NCBI GenBank assembly: GCA_963971405.1 | Contig: OZ020486.1 | Span: 16,329,419-16,393,418 of the forward strand | Reading direction: 5' to 3' | Length of the DNA: 64,000 nucleotides | DNA from: Psococerastis gibbosa | Lineage: Eukaryota > Arthropoda > Insecta > Psocodea > Psocidae | In this document: positions 1-11,053 of the stretch, piece after piece | Layout of the letters: every line of letters starts with the position of its first letter | Position numbering within the stretch: the first letter of the stretch is position 1 | Position numbers and translations under genes: made by a program | The notes under the pieces: model-generated | Seen by the model: only the letters and a program-made list of their open reading frames with translations | Database searches by the model: none | What the model was told of the DNA's origin: nothing

Positions 1-3000
1 AAGTTGAGAAAATAAAGTCTGTGTGCGAATCTGAAAGGCTGAAACGGGAGGAAGAGCAGCGGGAGAAGGATGTATTGATGATGCGCAACGCGGAAGTTTC
101 TCAGGAAGTGGAGTTGGTGAGGCAAGAGCTGCGAGCAGTCCAACGGGAGGCCTGTGACATGACCGAACGAATGGGTCATTTGCAAGAAGAGGCGAAATCG
201 AAAGAATCGGTAATGAAATAATAATTGAGTTTTTTTAGTCCACCGTAAGGAGCTCAACGCCGAGGATTCGAGTGATGTTGGGGGGAATGATGCCTGGACG
301 ACCGCGATTACCATAGGCAAAGTCACTTAAGAGTGACTCTTTGGCCAACGCATATCTTGATGCCAACCTTTGATCACCACAGACCTGGCCAAACGAAACT
401 TGACAGGCGTGTCGTGATCCCGAGATGATTCCGCCTTAGTTTCGTCTTCCAACATTCCTGAGTTCAACTACAAATTTTTGACAAGATATCAAAATTAGGG
501 CAACTGCCTCTATCTAAATTATTTTTAATGGCACGTTTTGTAAAATTATATGGGTAAACCGCGCCAGTGTCCCATGGTAGTTCCCTGTACTGGTCATACG
601 TACGATAATTAGTCATTAATTAGTACTACCCTCTAAATATTAATTAATATATTTTTAATCTAAGTTTGACTGACATAAACAGAATCAAATATTTTCTTTT
701 GAAAAATATGTAAAATACGTTTTAATGAAAATTATGCTACATACTCTACATCATACTCTACTCTACAACAATTTCATTGTCTTAAAGAACTTCAGGTGTA
801 TGTACAGTGCAGTACTGTTTCACCAGGCATTGTAATGAACGAAACACTGTATTGCAATGCCTGGTCTAGGTGCAACAGTACGTAGTATAGTGGCATATAT
901 TTTACAATTGCGTCATATTTTGAGAATCAGTTCCGTTCCGTAATACTAGGTACTTACGACCAAAGGCCATAATAATGGTAATCAACTTTCCTTGTAGGTA
1001 CTGTTATTGGAGAGAAACAGACAAGCCGAGTTATTGAAACGGATTCAAGATCTCGAATGTGCGGTTGAGGGTAAAAATCAGTCCCTGGAAAATTTAGAAG
1101 ACTTAAAGGAAACAATTTCAGTTTTGGAAAACCAGCTTTTAGATAGGAATAAAGTGAGTGTTATTGTTAAGTATTCCAAAATAATAGCAGTGATAAATAG
1201 TTTATATATATAACTATTATTTAAATTTATGTAAAATTATATACACATATTGTTGACCTCGTTAGGGAGTCATTGTCATTGGAGCCTCGGTTCAACTGCG
1301 CCGCCTGAACAACGTTGAATAACATTGTGGTCTCTGTTTATATCGAACTTCAAGGGGATAGGTAAAATACATTTAGGATGAACCTGTTAGGGAACATAAA
1401 TTGGGGACTCAGTTGTATGTCTTAAGAGACAGCCGGAGGGGAGAAACTCAAAATCACCAGAAATATCGATCGTTGTGGCTAGCCTGCAGTGAACATACAA
1501 AATAGCTAGTAGGCAATACTCACAAATAGTATTTTTTTTTTCTCTTATTGCAGACTATCAAGAGCCTTCAACAGCGAGTTTCTGATATGAAAAAAACGTT
1601 ACATAGAGAGCTGAAAGTGCCTTCGAGGTCCATAGATCCGGGGGGTCACAGTTTGGACGGATTGATCCCTCCACATGGTCCAGCGCTGCTCACCCCCTCC
1701 CACACTTCTGATGCTCCAGACACCGTCAATTTTAAATACCTCAAGCACGTTTTGTTCAAGTTCCTCACCAGTCGTGAATATGAGGTATCTTTTCATTTGT
1801 TAATTTTTAGGCTTAGATTGCGGATATGGTTAAATTACGAAAAACGTAGTTGTTTTTGCATTAAATTTCCAATTTATACCCTCTAAAAATCGCATTAAAG
1901 TACTACAATACCTGTATACTGTAAATATACTTTTTATTTTATTCAGTCGGGTAAATAGTCTACTTTTTGAGAAAACATGTATTTTTTTTTTATAAATTGG
2001 TCATCTGACCATTTTCATATCTTTGCGGCTGCATAACGATGAGTCAATTAATAGCATGAGTCGTCATTTGTGTACAAAATATCAGATACCTATAATACTA
2101 CCCTAACCAGCTCAAGTTCGGACACTTGAATTTTCGTATCACTTATTTTACAAAATATTTTTTTTTTTTAAATTGCGACAGATTAATTTTTGTTTGACTA
2201 TAATGCTTTAAAATATGGACCATTAGGTAGATTTTGTAGAAATATTTTTAAAATCTATGGAAGCATAACCTCAGGGATAATATTTGTTTACACCCTTGCA
2301 AGGACTATGAAAATGATCCACTTCCTAGGACATGGTTATTTCGTAAAAACATTCAACTTACCGGGTCAAAAACCATCTAAAAGTTAAAAACAATTTCATT
2401 TTAAGAATAATAGTTGAAAAATTTTCAATAACAAATTTTTTTTTTGGTGTAGCCACTGGAATCGCGTTATCCGCGGATTTACGTGAATGAGTGATAACGC
2501 TTTCGTAACTTGGGAAATGCGTATGGAAAATAGCTGTCGGCTACTCAGCTTACTGGTAAAAAAATACTGCAAAGATACTTGTCGCCAAACTTTGAAGAAC
2601 ATGGGGTTTCAATTTTACGCTGCTCAGAAGGAATCGGCACTGATTTTGCGTCAAATGAAATGAAGACGCGCTTGTGGACATCCATGTTCAAATCTCGATT
2701 TATCCGACCAGACAACCCTGCGCCAGTTATCTTCTGATCAAATTTTGAATTGATTTCCACAAGAGCGTCTTCTTTTCATTTGACGCAAACTCAGCGCCGG
2801 TTTCTTCTTAGCAGCGTAAGATTGAAACCCCGTGTTCTTCAAAGTTTGGTGACAAGTTTCTTTTCAGTATTTTTTACCAGTGAGCTGGTTCCATTTATAA
2901 TTAATAGAATCACTAGTATCCGTTCTATTGCATCAGGCCACTCGTCCAAGGGCCCTTTCTTCCCCTTGCATCACTGTCCGAATACTTCCTTGCGTAGGTT

Positions 3001-4444
3001 TAGCTACGATTTCTCTGATTTTTTCGTGTTTTCAGGCAATATCTTGAACAGTGCTTTTTGCCAGGAGTAGTCTGCAGCTATTTTCCGTAGGCCTTTCCCA
3101 AGCTACGATAGCGTTATCACTCATTCGCGTAAATCCGCGGATAACGCGATTCCTCTCGCCACATCACAAAAAATTTTGCTATTGAAAATTGTTCAACTAT
3201 TATTGTTAAAATGAAATTGTTTTCTAATTTTAGATGGTTTTTGACCAGGTAAGTTCAATTAACGCAAAAACCAGGTCCTAGAAAGTGGATCATTTTCATA
3301 GTCCTGGGAAGGGTGGAAACAAATATTATTCCTGAGGTTATGCTTCCATAGATTTTAAAAGTTTTTTCTTCCAAATCTACCAAATGGTCCATATTTTAAT
3401 TTATTACAATGCAGAATGTTTTGAAAGAATACAATATGAAGCTAAACAAGGCAAAGACGAAGACTATGGTGGCCAGCCGGGAAGAAACCCTAGCCAATGT
3501 CGTCCTAGAGGGGGTAACTCTAAAGAACGTCAAGTCCTTCCCATACCTTGGTAGTGCGATTACACAAGATGGAAAATCGGCACAAGAAATCTCTACCAGA
3601 ATACATCTTGCAAGAGTGGCATTCAACAAAAAATCCAAAATGTTTGAATCAAATAATATTGACATGAAAATAAGAAAACGAATGCTTAAAACACTGGTAT
3701 GGAGTATACTGCTGTATGGCTGCGAAACTTGGTGCATACATGAAATTGACAAAAAGAAACTAGAGGCCTTTGAGATGTGGTGCTACAGGAGAATGCTGCA
3801 AATTTCATGGCGAGACCATATCGCGAATGAGGAGGTGCTTCGTAGGCTAAACGAAAAAAGAACATTAACGATGGCTATATCTACGTGGAGGGCCAGATTT
3901 ATGGGGCACCTTATCAGGCATGAAAGCCTTCTAAACACCATTGTTGAAGGCTCAGTCGAGGGCACAAATTACAGAGGCAGGCCGAGAAAGGAGCACATGG
4001 AGGACGTAATGGCGGACATGGAGTGCGGGACCTACTGGGAAATGAAAAGGATCGCGGAAGACAGGGAGGAGTGGAGAAGAAGAGTCAAGTTGCTGCAAAC
4101 CAATCGATAGATTGTAACCCCAGAAGAAGATAGTCAAACAAAAATTAATCTGTCGCAATTTAAGAAAAGAAAAAAATAATTTGTAAAATAAGTGATACAA
4201 AAATTCAAGTGTCCGAACTTGAGCTGGTTAGGGTAGTATAATGCCACTGTAGTCTAAATTAAATATTGACCACTTAATAAATTTTTAGGCGCAACATTTG
4301 ACACGGGCTGTATCAACACTTCTTCATTTTAACGCAGAAGAGGAGCGACTTCTTAGAGAAACTATGGACTGGAAGAATTCATGGTTTGGTTCCAGGCCAA
4401 AAATAAGTAATACTCCAATTTCAAGATCTGTGCATCCTAGCTGA
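1..4444 (+). CDS. GOLGA1: Golgin-97-type GRIP-domain golgin, C-terminal exons (partial, 5' end outside window)
   Basis: Trans-Golgi coiled-coil tether. By family knowledge, its C-terminal GRIP domain binds Arl1-GTP and places the protein on the trans-Golgi network. I read four exons, 1-209, 998-1153, 1554-1784 and 4289-4444, with all visible junctions in phase 0 and proper GT/AG borders. The first two exons are charged heptad-type coiled coil ([31 protein letters not shown]). The third has a short Pro/Ser linker and then starts the GRIP domain with [18 protein letters not shown], whose Tyr is the residue GRIP domains use for Arl1. The fourth continues [18 protein letters not shown] and [10 protein letters not shown] and stops with TGA after SVHPS. 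The SWFGS(K/R)P tail is typical of golgin-97 rather than golgin-245, GCC1 or GCC2. The upstream coiled coil lies before the window. Intron 3 (1785-4288) holds a foldback element and a LINE fragment. Confidence 0.92.
210..997 (+). other. Golgin intron 1, with a short hairpin
   Basis: AT-rich non-coding sequence between two golgin exons. The only structure I see is an imperfect hairpin at about 811-881: the inner arms at 823-830 and 857-864 (CCAGGCAT / ATGCCTGG) pair, and so do outer arms around 811-819 and 873-880. No TE family is recognised. Confidence 0.6.
2096..4238. mobile_element. Foldback-type DNA element, nearly all inverted repeat, in golgin intron 3
   Basis: The left arm from 2096 (TACTACCCTAACCAGCTCAA...) reappears in reverse complement at the right end, finishing at 4238. 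Matching continues inward: 2096-2210 with 4120-4238; 2210-2530 with 3110-3400; 2540-2690 with 2765-2890. The loop is only about 2690-2765. The right arm carries two extra blocks, about 2893-3063 (unknown) and about 3400-4117 (LINE fragment). TAA is found at 2093-2095 and 4239-4241, a possible 3-bp target duplication. No transposase is seen. The arms differ by scattered substitutions, so the copy is not recent. The superfamily is unknown; it could be a foldback element or a non-autonomous TIR transposon with very long ends. Confidence 0.85.
3409..4110 (+). mobile_element. LINE reverse transcriptase C-terminal fragment inside the foldback right arm
   Basis: An open frame of 233 codons matches the C-terminal part of non-LTR retrotransposon ORF2. 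It has a KTMV...[10 protein letters not shown] stretch, then [44 protein letters not shown] and a final EEWRRRV near the stop. These follow the RT core in RTE/BovB-like and related LINEs; the catalytic FADD box and the endonuclease are absent, so the copy is 5'-truncated. It splits the foldback arm: sequence on either side aligns continuously to the intact left arm. Clade assignment is tentative. Confidence 0.85.
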
Positions 4445-4687
4445 TGGTAGTTATTGAACTCAATAATATGAGTAACATCAGTCTGAGCAGTATTTAATAA
4501 TAGCACAGATCATCATATTATTTTGTTAGTCCATATAATGTCAATTTTTATTTTTTTAATTCAAGTTTCAAGACTCCGTATTAGGTCATCTAATATGTTG
4601 TGGCGATGCATGTGTATGTTTGCATTTTTCTTTTCTCAAGTCCAGTCTGTTTGCAGTATCCTTGGTTATAACCATTCCTCTATAAAA

Positions 4688-4693
4688 AATAAA
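4688..4693 (+). promoter_or_regulatory. Candidate poly(A) signal of the golgin gene
   Basis: AATAAA about 245 nt after the golgin stop codon, in the expected 3' UTR position. No downstream element was judged. Confidence 0.5.
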
Positions 4694-4803
4694 ACCATTA
4701 TCTTACTACAAAGTAAAACTTGTAGCTTGTTATGGTGTCTTACATATGCATGCCTACAGAAGCCTATACATTACAAGATAGCCGAAATACTTGTATCGGA
4801 AGC

Positions 4804-5190
4804 AACATTTTATTGAATCTACGGCCAACGGCATTACCATGTTGAATCCATGGGAGCAGAGCATGTTTGAAACTGCGGCAAGCTAGATAGTTTGCACGGC
4901 GTTGGCAGGGGAGCATGGTGGGACATGATAACGCGCTGGGACCATACCAGCCAGTCTAAGTGCGTGTCGAGTCCTGGTCACCTCCGAATTAATCATGTGA
5001 CTTTACCATTTTCCCCAAGTGGTTCGGAATCCACTATAATCAGGAGGTCCACCCTGTCAGTCAAATCCCCTTTCCCCCGAGGTGAAAGAGCCTGCCCTTA
5101 GGGTGCCTCAAGTTAACAAACAGGCTCACTCCCCCCGCCAGGCTGACAGGGTTGCTTAAAGCAGAAATGCTAAAAGCAGGCGTTGGAAAC
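4804..5190 (+). repeat. Dispersed repeat family X, copy 1
   Basis: This stretch is closely repeated at 50797-51150, with partial or inverted copies at 38700-38810, 39615-39735, 49755-49985 and 62545-62650. Shared blocks include GGTTCGGAATCCACTATAA, CAGGAGGTCCACC and CAGGCTGACAGGGTTGCTTA. It has no open coding frame. In the 38.7-kb copy the same body is joined to a tRNA-like head, which suggests a composite SINE. Confidence 0.8.
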
Positions 5191-5562
5191 AACAACTACA
5201 GGAAAACCTACTCAAAACGCAAGGATAGCGTTTTGCAAGTGGTACTCATTAGAGGAAGGATGATATGAAAACACTGACGGAAATGGTATTGGAACTCAAG
5301 TCGCCACCTTGTCAGGGTGGCATGCTGACCACTGCACCAAATCCCCCGGCTAGGGGGAGACTGGGGTTCGAATTCCGTTTCCGTCCACTTTTCCATGTCT
5401 TCCTTTCCCTGATTCCGCCGCCTGTATAGGCTTTCTACAGAGGAAAATAGGACTATGTACTTCTAATTGTTGTTATATGATACCTAACATTCTCAAAATA
5501 ATGGCGAATAGGCTTTATTGTAACTCCAAGTTGTATGACACCATACTTGCGCTGGAGATCGA

Positions 5563-5740
5563 CTTCGATGGCCAGGTGGTAACGTGCTTGCACTTGTGCG
5601 AGTCTTTACACGCCATGCGATCGGAGATGTGTCGTAGCTCAACACAGGTACTAACCTACAGAAGCGACTGAAGAGGTTAATCAGATACATTCATTAAATT
5701 GTTTGTATGCAATTAATCTTTATTTAAAGAAAAAAAAAAT
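5563..5740 (+). repeat. SINE-A copy
   Basis: A repeat of about 170 bp, starting near CTTCGATGGCCAGGTGG, with a GATCGGAGATGTGTCG core, an ACTGAAGAGGTTAATC block and an A-rich 3' end. Other copies are at 39217-39385 and 50040-50195 (plus) and at 12733-12890 and 60985-61150 (minus). The GGCCAGGTGGTAACG segment resembles a pol III A box; no clear B box is seen. It follows a region with a tRNA-like T arm (GGGTTCGAATTCC, about 5352). Confidence 0.75.
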
Positions 5741-5892
5741 GTAAAAATGGCATTTATTTATGTATGTAGCCTACTAACAGTAATAAAATTAGTATCCCAT
5801 AGCACCTTTTTGCTTGGAAACAAATTCGTAACAATTTATGTTTGAAAGAACTGGTTAATTGCAAGTTCCTCGTGGGGAATGGTGAGTTACGC

Positions 5893-6165
5893 GAGTTTTC
5901 TATGAAATAAGTCACGCATTTGTGAAAAAATTAGCTATTGTTTTGAAAAGTCTTTAGGTTTTGTAAGTTTTGGCTGGGGTGGATTGTGCAATTTTTTTAA
6001 CGAGCTGGTTTATTAAAATATCTCGCGGGGGTTGGTGGGACTACGAGAATTTTTTTTACGTTATATGGAACGGATTTGTGAAAAAAATAGCCATTGTTTT
6101 GACAATCTGTGGGTTCTGTCACTCTCAGGTTTGGCTGGGGTTTTAATGGATTTCGCAATTTTAAG
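5893..6165 (+). repeat. Two diverged tandem units of about 150 bp
   Basis: The segment around 5918-5985 is repeated with changes around 6070-6145: TTTGTGAAAAAA(T)TAGC, ATTGTTTTGA and GTTTTGGCTGGGG recur in the same order. Period about 150 bp. No coding frame; origin unknown. Confidence 0.6.
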
Positions 6166-6562
6166 CGAATATCAGTATTGTATTGGTAACAATACATAAT
6201 TTTAAATTTCTATCTTTGTAAATATTCTATTATAAAAATACAATAAATACTGTGCGTCTAAATAGTCGCGATGCAGTCAGGTATTTAGTCTACTTTGTTT
6301 CACCACTTATTATGAAGTATGGGCATGGATTACCTGCTTCAAGTACATTTATAGAATTTTGATCAATCATTATGATGCATTTTTTTATTATTCAGATCTG
6401 CTCTTGAAATTGAGCTAATTTTTTGTGAATAGCACTATTTATCCGAGACAAATTATTGTCAATTATATGTTGTACTTTATTTTATATTTGGACTAATATC
6501 TTCTTTTCATTGTAGAATATCAAGTTTCCAGTGTCCCGAACTAGACTTTAATCACTGGCAGA

Positions 6563-6591
6563 GTATTATTATTATTATTATTATTATTATT
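6563..6591. repeat. (ATT)n microsatellite
   Basis: About nine tandem ATT units. Similar ATT/AAT runs occur near 35168, 37890 and 47347. Confidence 0.9.
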
Positions 6592-6779
6592 TAGAGGGTT
6601 GAGCTGACATAGGTCTGGGGACCCTTTGAACAGCATAATTATTGGGATCACTGCGACTGGCAGAGTAAGTGATGGGCTATTTTTCCTGTCGCTCTTATGC
6701 TTAGCTTAGTTTAGGAAATAGTGGTCGTTTATGAGATGACATACATGAGAAGGAATCCTCTTCATTTTGAAATATAGTA

Positions 6780-6975
6780 GACTCGTATATGTACTTGGTT
6801 AAGTCATACTTTCGCCTGTTTCATTGCGTCAATGGTAAGCTTGTAGCCGGTGTAGGTTGACATCGAGAACGTATACCAGTTTGCCAGTGGCTAAAAGTTC
6901 ATAAGGAAACAATTCAAATAATGTCCGAAATCCATGGGGTCGTTGGCATTGGACAAGGGACCTATAAGTTTTTTT
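6780..6975 (+). repeat. Dispersed repeat shared with 37630-37850
   Basis: Both copies contain GTTTCATTGCGTCAATGG, GGTGTAGGTTGACATCGA, CGTATACCAGTTTGCCA and AATAATGTCCGAA in the same order. The 37.6-kb copy has a duplicated piece near its start. No coding potential is seen; probably an inactive retroposon fragment. Confidence 0.75.
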
Positions 6976-7198
6976 TTTTTTTAATTACACCATATCATAG
7001 TAAATTACAACAATTCAATCTAAAATTTAGTGGCCGTCACTAACACTGTTGGAAGATATGGAATTTTCAGTTATTTGCATGCCTTTTAAATCGAACAATT
7101 CTACAAATTTTTTAAGATAAGAGAATCTTTCTGTGAAATTTGTGCAAAATACGGATAGTGGGAGTGGTCTATTCCCTCTCCTGCGGGCCTATTATGCC

Positions 7199-7357
7199 CA
7201 AGGCCGTAGCCAGGATTTTTTTTCGGGGGGAGGTTTAGAAATTTCATTGGATATTACATTGTGGTTTTTATTTTTCCTCTCAAAATCCGATTCTATCTAG
7301 TATCAAGCCATTTCATTTTGGGGGGTTTGAACCCCCCCCCCCTTGGCTACGGCCTTG
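7199..7357. mobile_element. hAT-type MITE (CAAGGCCGTAGCC ends), 159 bp
   Basis: Terminal inverted repeats CAAGGCCGTAGCCA / TGGCTACGGCCTTG with G- and C-runs inside. It is flanked by a perfect 8-bp duplication ATTATGCC (7191-7198 and 7358-7365), the target size of hAT transposons. A longer sister is at 21784-22060. Confidence 0.9.
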
Positions 7358-7399
7358 ATTATGCCGTTTAGTATTAACTATTATTAAAAACATGGGGTT

Positions 7400-7861
7400 A
7401 AAACCCTGCTTCCATAGAACCAAACAAAAGCCCGCGAAATTCAAATTCATTAACCCGCTATTCCCTACTTCCATACAACGGTAAATAAAAACAAGCGAAA
7501 TTCAAATTAACAAAAACACGCTATTCCCGGAAATCACTGCTGCCAGTTATTCCATAGAACCCAACAAAAACCCGCGAAATTCAAATTCATTAACCTACTA
7601 TTCCCTACTTCCATATCCAATCTCTTTCTTCCATAGAACAGAACAAAACCCAGCGTAATTCAAATTAATTAATCCGCTACCTTATTCCCGGAGAACGGAA
7701 AATAGAAACCCGCGGAATTTAAATTCATCTACATAGACCGGAAAATGAAAACCAGGGAAATTCAAATTAATATACGGCGGAATTTAAAGTAATTAGCCCG
7801 CTGTTCCCGTCAACCATTTTCTTTCATAGAACAGAAAACCCGCGGAATTCAAATTCCTGGC
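7400..7861 (+). repeat. Degenerate tandem repeat with CCCGCGAAATTCAAATT core
   Basis: At least seven copies of a core (CCCGCGRAATTCAAATT, with variants such as GCGTAATTCAAATTAATT) recur at irregular 60-100-bp spacing. They are interleaved with TTCCATAGAAC and CGCTATTCCC blocks. One more unit stands alone at about 8205-8262, beyond a 340-bp gap. Units are diverged, so the array is old or weakly homogenised. No known satellite is recognised. Confidence 0.75.
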
Positions 7862-8330
7862 AATCTCTGCTTCCAATGGGGTTCATTTGTGGCGTCATTT
7901 TGTAGATGGCAGCACCAGTTGCAATGATATCAAAGCGTTGATTTTTCCATAAGCCTCAATACTATTTTAAAATTATTTTTAATTACATATTATTTTAAAG
8001 TGATATTTTTCTATAAATCATGGAGAATATATATATTAAATTATATGCAGCGAAATAAGGTCCAGGCATAGTAAAAATATTATAAAAAATATTAAAAGAA
8101 TTAATTAGATGCTAAGAGCTTAGTTTTCGCATGCAAACGGCGGCCATTTTGAATAATATGGATATCGGTTTGTCGTCAGCGAACCTAGTGACCAAAACTG
8201 TCCCTACAGAACCTCATTCCATTCAACAAAAACCCGCGAAATTCAAATTAACTAACCCGATAGGGATTTCTTACCTTGTGAATTGTGAAGACACTCACCA
8301 ATCGCAAATTAGTTTTTGACGATCTAATAA

Positions 8331-8714
8331 GGCGCCCATTCCATTGACCGGCTAGGGCTATTTCCAACAACGGTGACGTGGTAGCAGTCATTCAAGACTT
8401 AGGTAGCGTTTCCACCGACCTCGCATTGCAGATTGCAAATGACATTGACGGAAATGTTTGTTTTTCTTTTTATAGAAATCTATTAAAATGTTTGTAATTA
8501 ACATATCCCATGAAGCCATTTTTTAATTTTAGTTTGTTTGTTTGTGATTTTACTGTGTGATCATTGATCAATTTTAACTATGGCATAGAGGAAAATAAAC
8601 ATTTCCGTCAATTCTGCAATGTGAGGTCGGTGGAAACGCCACCTAAGTCTTGAATGTATGCTACCACGTCACCGTTGTTGGAAATAGCCCTAGCCGGTCA
8701 ATGGAATGGGCACC
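8331..8714. mobile_element. Nested palindromic MITE (GGCG ends): outer element with inner element at 8402-8643
   Basis: The outer inverted repeats run GGCGCCCATTCCATTGACCG... to ...CGGTCAATGGAATGGGCACC, flanked by TAA (left) and TTA (right). At its centre, after AAGACTTA, sits a second palindrome, 8402-8643, with ends GGTAGCGTTTCCACCGACC / GGTCGGTGGAAACGCCACC. The same nest, at the same internal point, is found at 36242-36637, so the composite appears to be a mobile unit. No coding sequence. Confidence 0.88.
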
Positions 8715-10457
8715 TTAGCCAGTATCACACTAGCCTAGCGGATCACTACGTGAACTGTGGGCCTATAAAGCGACTTTTCCACTATACATTTGATTATAAC
8801 TAGGACATCTAAGTTTTTCTTATATCTGTCCTCAGCACTCTAGGCTATAATGCCGCCCACCAATAAAAACAAAAATTAATTATGTCATTTTGAAATTCCT
8901 GAGGGTGAGATTTTTCTTCCCTCATGTCCAACCCCAATTCGGAAAAGAGGTATAAAAGGCCTCTCTTAAAGTACGTATACAGGTGTGAGAAGTTGCAAAT
9001 ATGAATGAAATGCCGGCAGTATATTATATCTTCTTCATCGAATGGGCTCGTGACAGGCTCAGGCAGAACAGCGAATGCTAGGAAAAAATGTAGCCTACTA
9101 TAGGTACCCACTGCTCATCGGCAATTACCCGTACTTGGCCGAAAATTTTGCAATATGAACCTACCTTTCTGTATTATTGGATTTAACCCCCCCCCCCCAT
9201 TTGAGGTTTTTGACAAAGTATAATGTAATAATAGAAAAAGTTCCTTTATCCCCCCCCTCCCCCACCCAAACAAAACAAATTCCTAGATCCGCTTATGTCT
9301 TTCTATCGTAGGCTACCTGATAATACTGGTATAGGTACTCACATATCCCACGGCAAAGTGGTAAACTTGGTTATAACGTTAAATTCAGATCTCATTTACT
9401 GATATGTTTTTATCATTATATAATTTAATATATTTAATATGTATTTATCATTTATCATTATGAGCTTCCCACTTTGCCATATGGGATCTGGGGTTGATCT
9501 CACGTAGACACAACAATATACGAGTGGATGAGGGTGATTAAAGTTATTTATGTAAGGTTAGATAATGCAGACATTCAATATATTTCAATATCCCTGGCAG
9601 GCAGGTGAAGAAATGATCAGATCAGAGCTGAGTTGAAAGCTACCGACATCACTCCCAAGCGCAGGGGAAAGGGATTGTTAAGGGATAGCTATATCTAAAG
9701 GGGAGGCGAGACTCATCTCCTGAAAAGGGCTGAGGAGTTTGTGGTCATAGGAAACCGAAGAAAAGGAAAATCGAAGATGATGCTGCCGAGAAAGATCCAG
9801 GCAGATACGGATCAACTGACACTCAGTCAGAGTCAAAGACGCCATAGATAGGGGCTGTGGAAGAGTCAATGTCGTAGGGGATAAAGGGGCGGAAAAAGTA
9901 AAATTATATGCTGACATTGAATCTTTATCTCATGTTCAAGGTGTTCAGAGAAGCTCTGCATCGAAATACAATACTATGTTTAGATCAATGGGAAATCGGA
10001 AATTCGGATATTTAGATTAAAAGAAGGTAACATAAATAGGTAAACCACTCCAATTATCTGAATCAATTCAGATAACCAAATAGGCCTAATTGGTAATTGG
10101 AGTTGTAATTTTTACGAAAAAAAAAAACGGCTTACTTTCGGCAGGGTACTGTTTGATTTTTTATTAAGTGTTAATACCGTATTGTACCTATATAAAGAAC
10201 AAACTGAACATAGTGAACATCTTGGTCAAAGTAAGCTGTGCGACTGTCTTGTCTTAAAGATAATTGGATAATGGGAGTTCGGATAATTATTGTTCTACCG
10301 AATAAGTACCTATTGCGAAGAGTAGCCTACTTCAGCACTGACTTCAATAATAAGTTATTTGTATCCCAAAACTTCAATAATGTTAGTTATAACACCTTCA
10401 TCTACTCGTGTCTTCAATTATTATATTTAGTTCAAACCGTTAACAACCGTTAACGTT

Positions 10458-11053
10458 AACAATGACAGCTTTGTGGACTCTACCTTAGGGCAAAGAACTT
10501 CAGATGCAAGCCATTCAGACGAAAGCAATTGGCGGGCACAATATTTTGAAATTTTGGAGAGCGTGATCAGTAACATGAAATCAAGATTTGGCAACATGGA
10601 ACTCGCCAAAGGTGTAGACGCAATTATGAAATTAGACACTGAAAACGGCAAAATTTTAATTTCGACTTATCGTGAACTTTTTAACATCAGCGAGGACACT
10701 CTGCACGCTGAGGCTGTAGTTTTACGAAATAGCATGGTTCACGGGAAAGAACCCATTAACCGGCTAACACTTAAAAGAGCCGTGCGGCCCGAATTATTCC
10801 CCAATCTGTTTAAGTGTTTACAAATAGCGTTGACGTTGCCGGTTTCTTCCGCATCTGCGGAGAGGAGTTTTTCAGCCATGCGGCGCAAAAAAAAACATGG
10901 CTGAGAAGTGTAATGACTCAGGGCCGTTTTTCTCAGTTATCAATACTGCACATTGAAAACGAACTGCTGAAATCATGTGATGTGAATGACTTGTTTGAAA
11001 TATTTAAAAACCAGAGAGACAGGAGGAAGCTCCATGGTGAAAATAAAGATTAG
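10458..11053 (+). pseudogene. hAT transposase C-terminal remnant (hATC dimerisation domain), frameshifted
   Basis: The first frame (to 10904) reads NWRAQYFEILESVISNMKSRF and ends in LPVSSASAERSFSAMRR, the hallmark of the hAT family C-terminal domain. The reading then continues in another frame with KTWLRSVMTQGRFSQL, ILHIENELL and DLFEIFKNQRDRRK up to 11053. The switch lies in a nine-A run at about 10888-10896, consistent with a one-base length change. The N-terminal zinc finger and the DDE core are missing. This looks like the ZMYM/DUF4371-type hAT group common in animals. It is a dead copy and is not shown to mobilise the nearby hAT MITEs. Confidence 0.9.

Larger units (their letters stand above)
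4694..10457. other. Gene-free region between golgin and the hAT remnant
   Basis: I see no exons here. Besides the listed repeats it has a C-run-rich remnant at about 9185-9300 that ends like the G/C-run hAT elements (CCTAGATCCGC near 9285). It also has a pair of similar AT-rich segments around 9345-9365 and 9465-9490 (CATATCCCACGGCAAAGTGG / CCACTTTGCCATATGGGAT), which are inverted relative to each other and may mark another small palindromic element. Confidence 0.5.

Noticed and set aside
2545-3070. Open frames on both strands (2545-2760 minus, 2750-3070 plus) that encode similar peptides
   Set aside because: They are mirror images produced by the foldback arms; no known protein motif.
7400-7861. 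CRISPR-like array
   Set aside because: Eukaryotic context, irregular spacing and diverged units; no cas genes.
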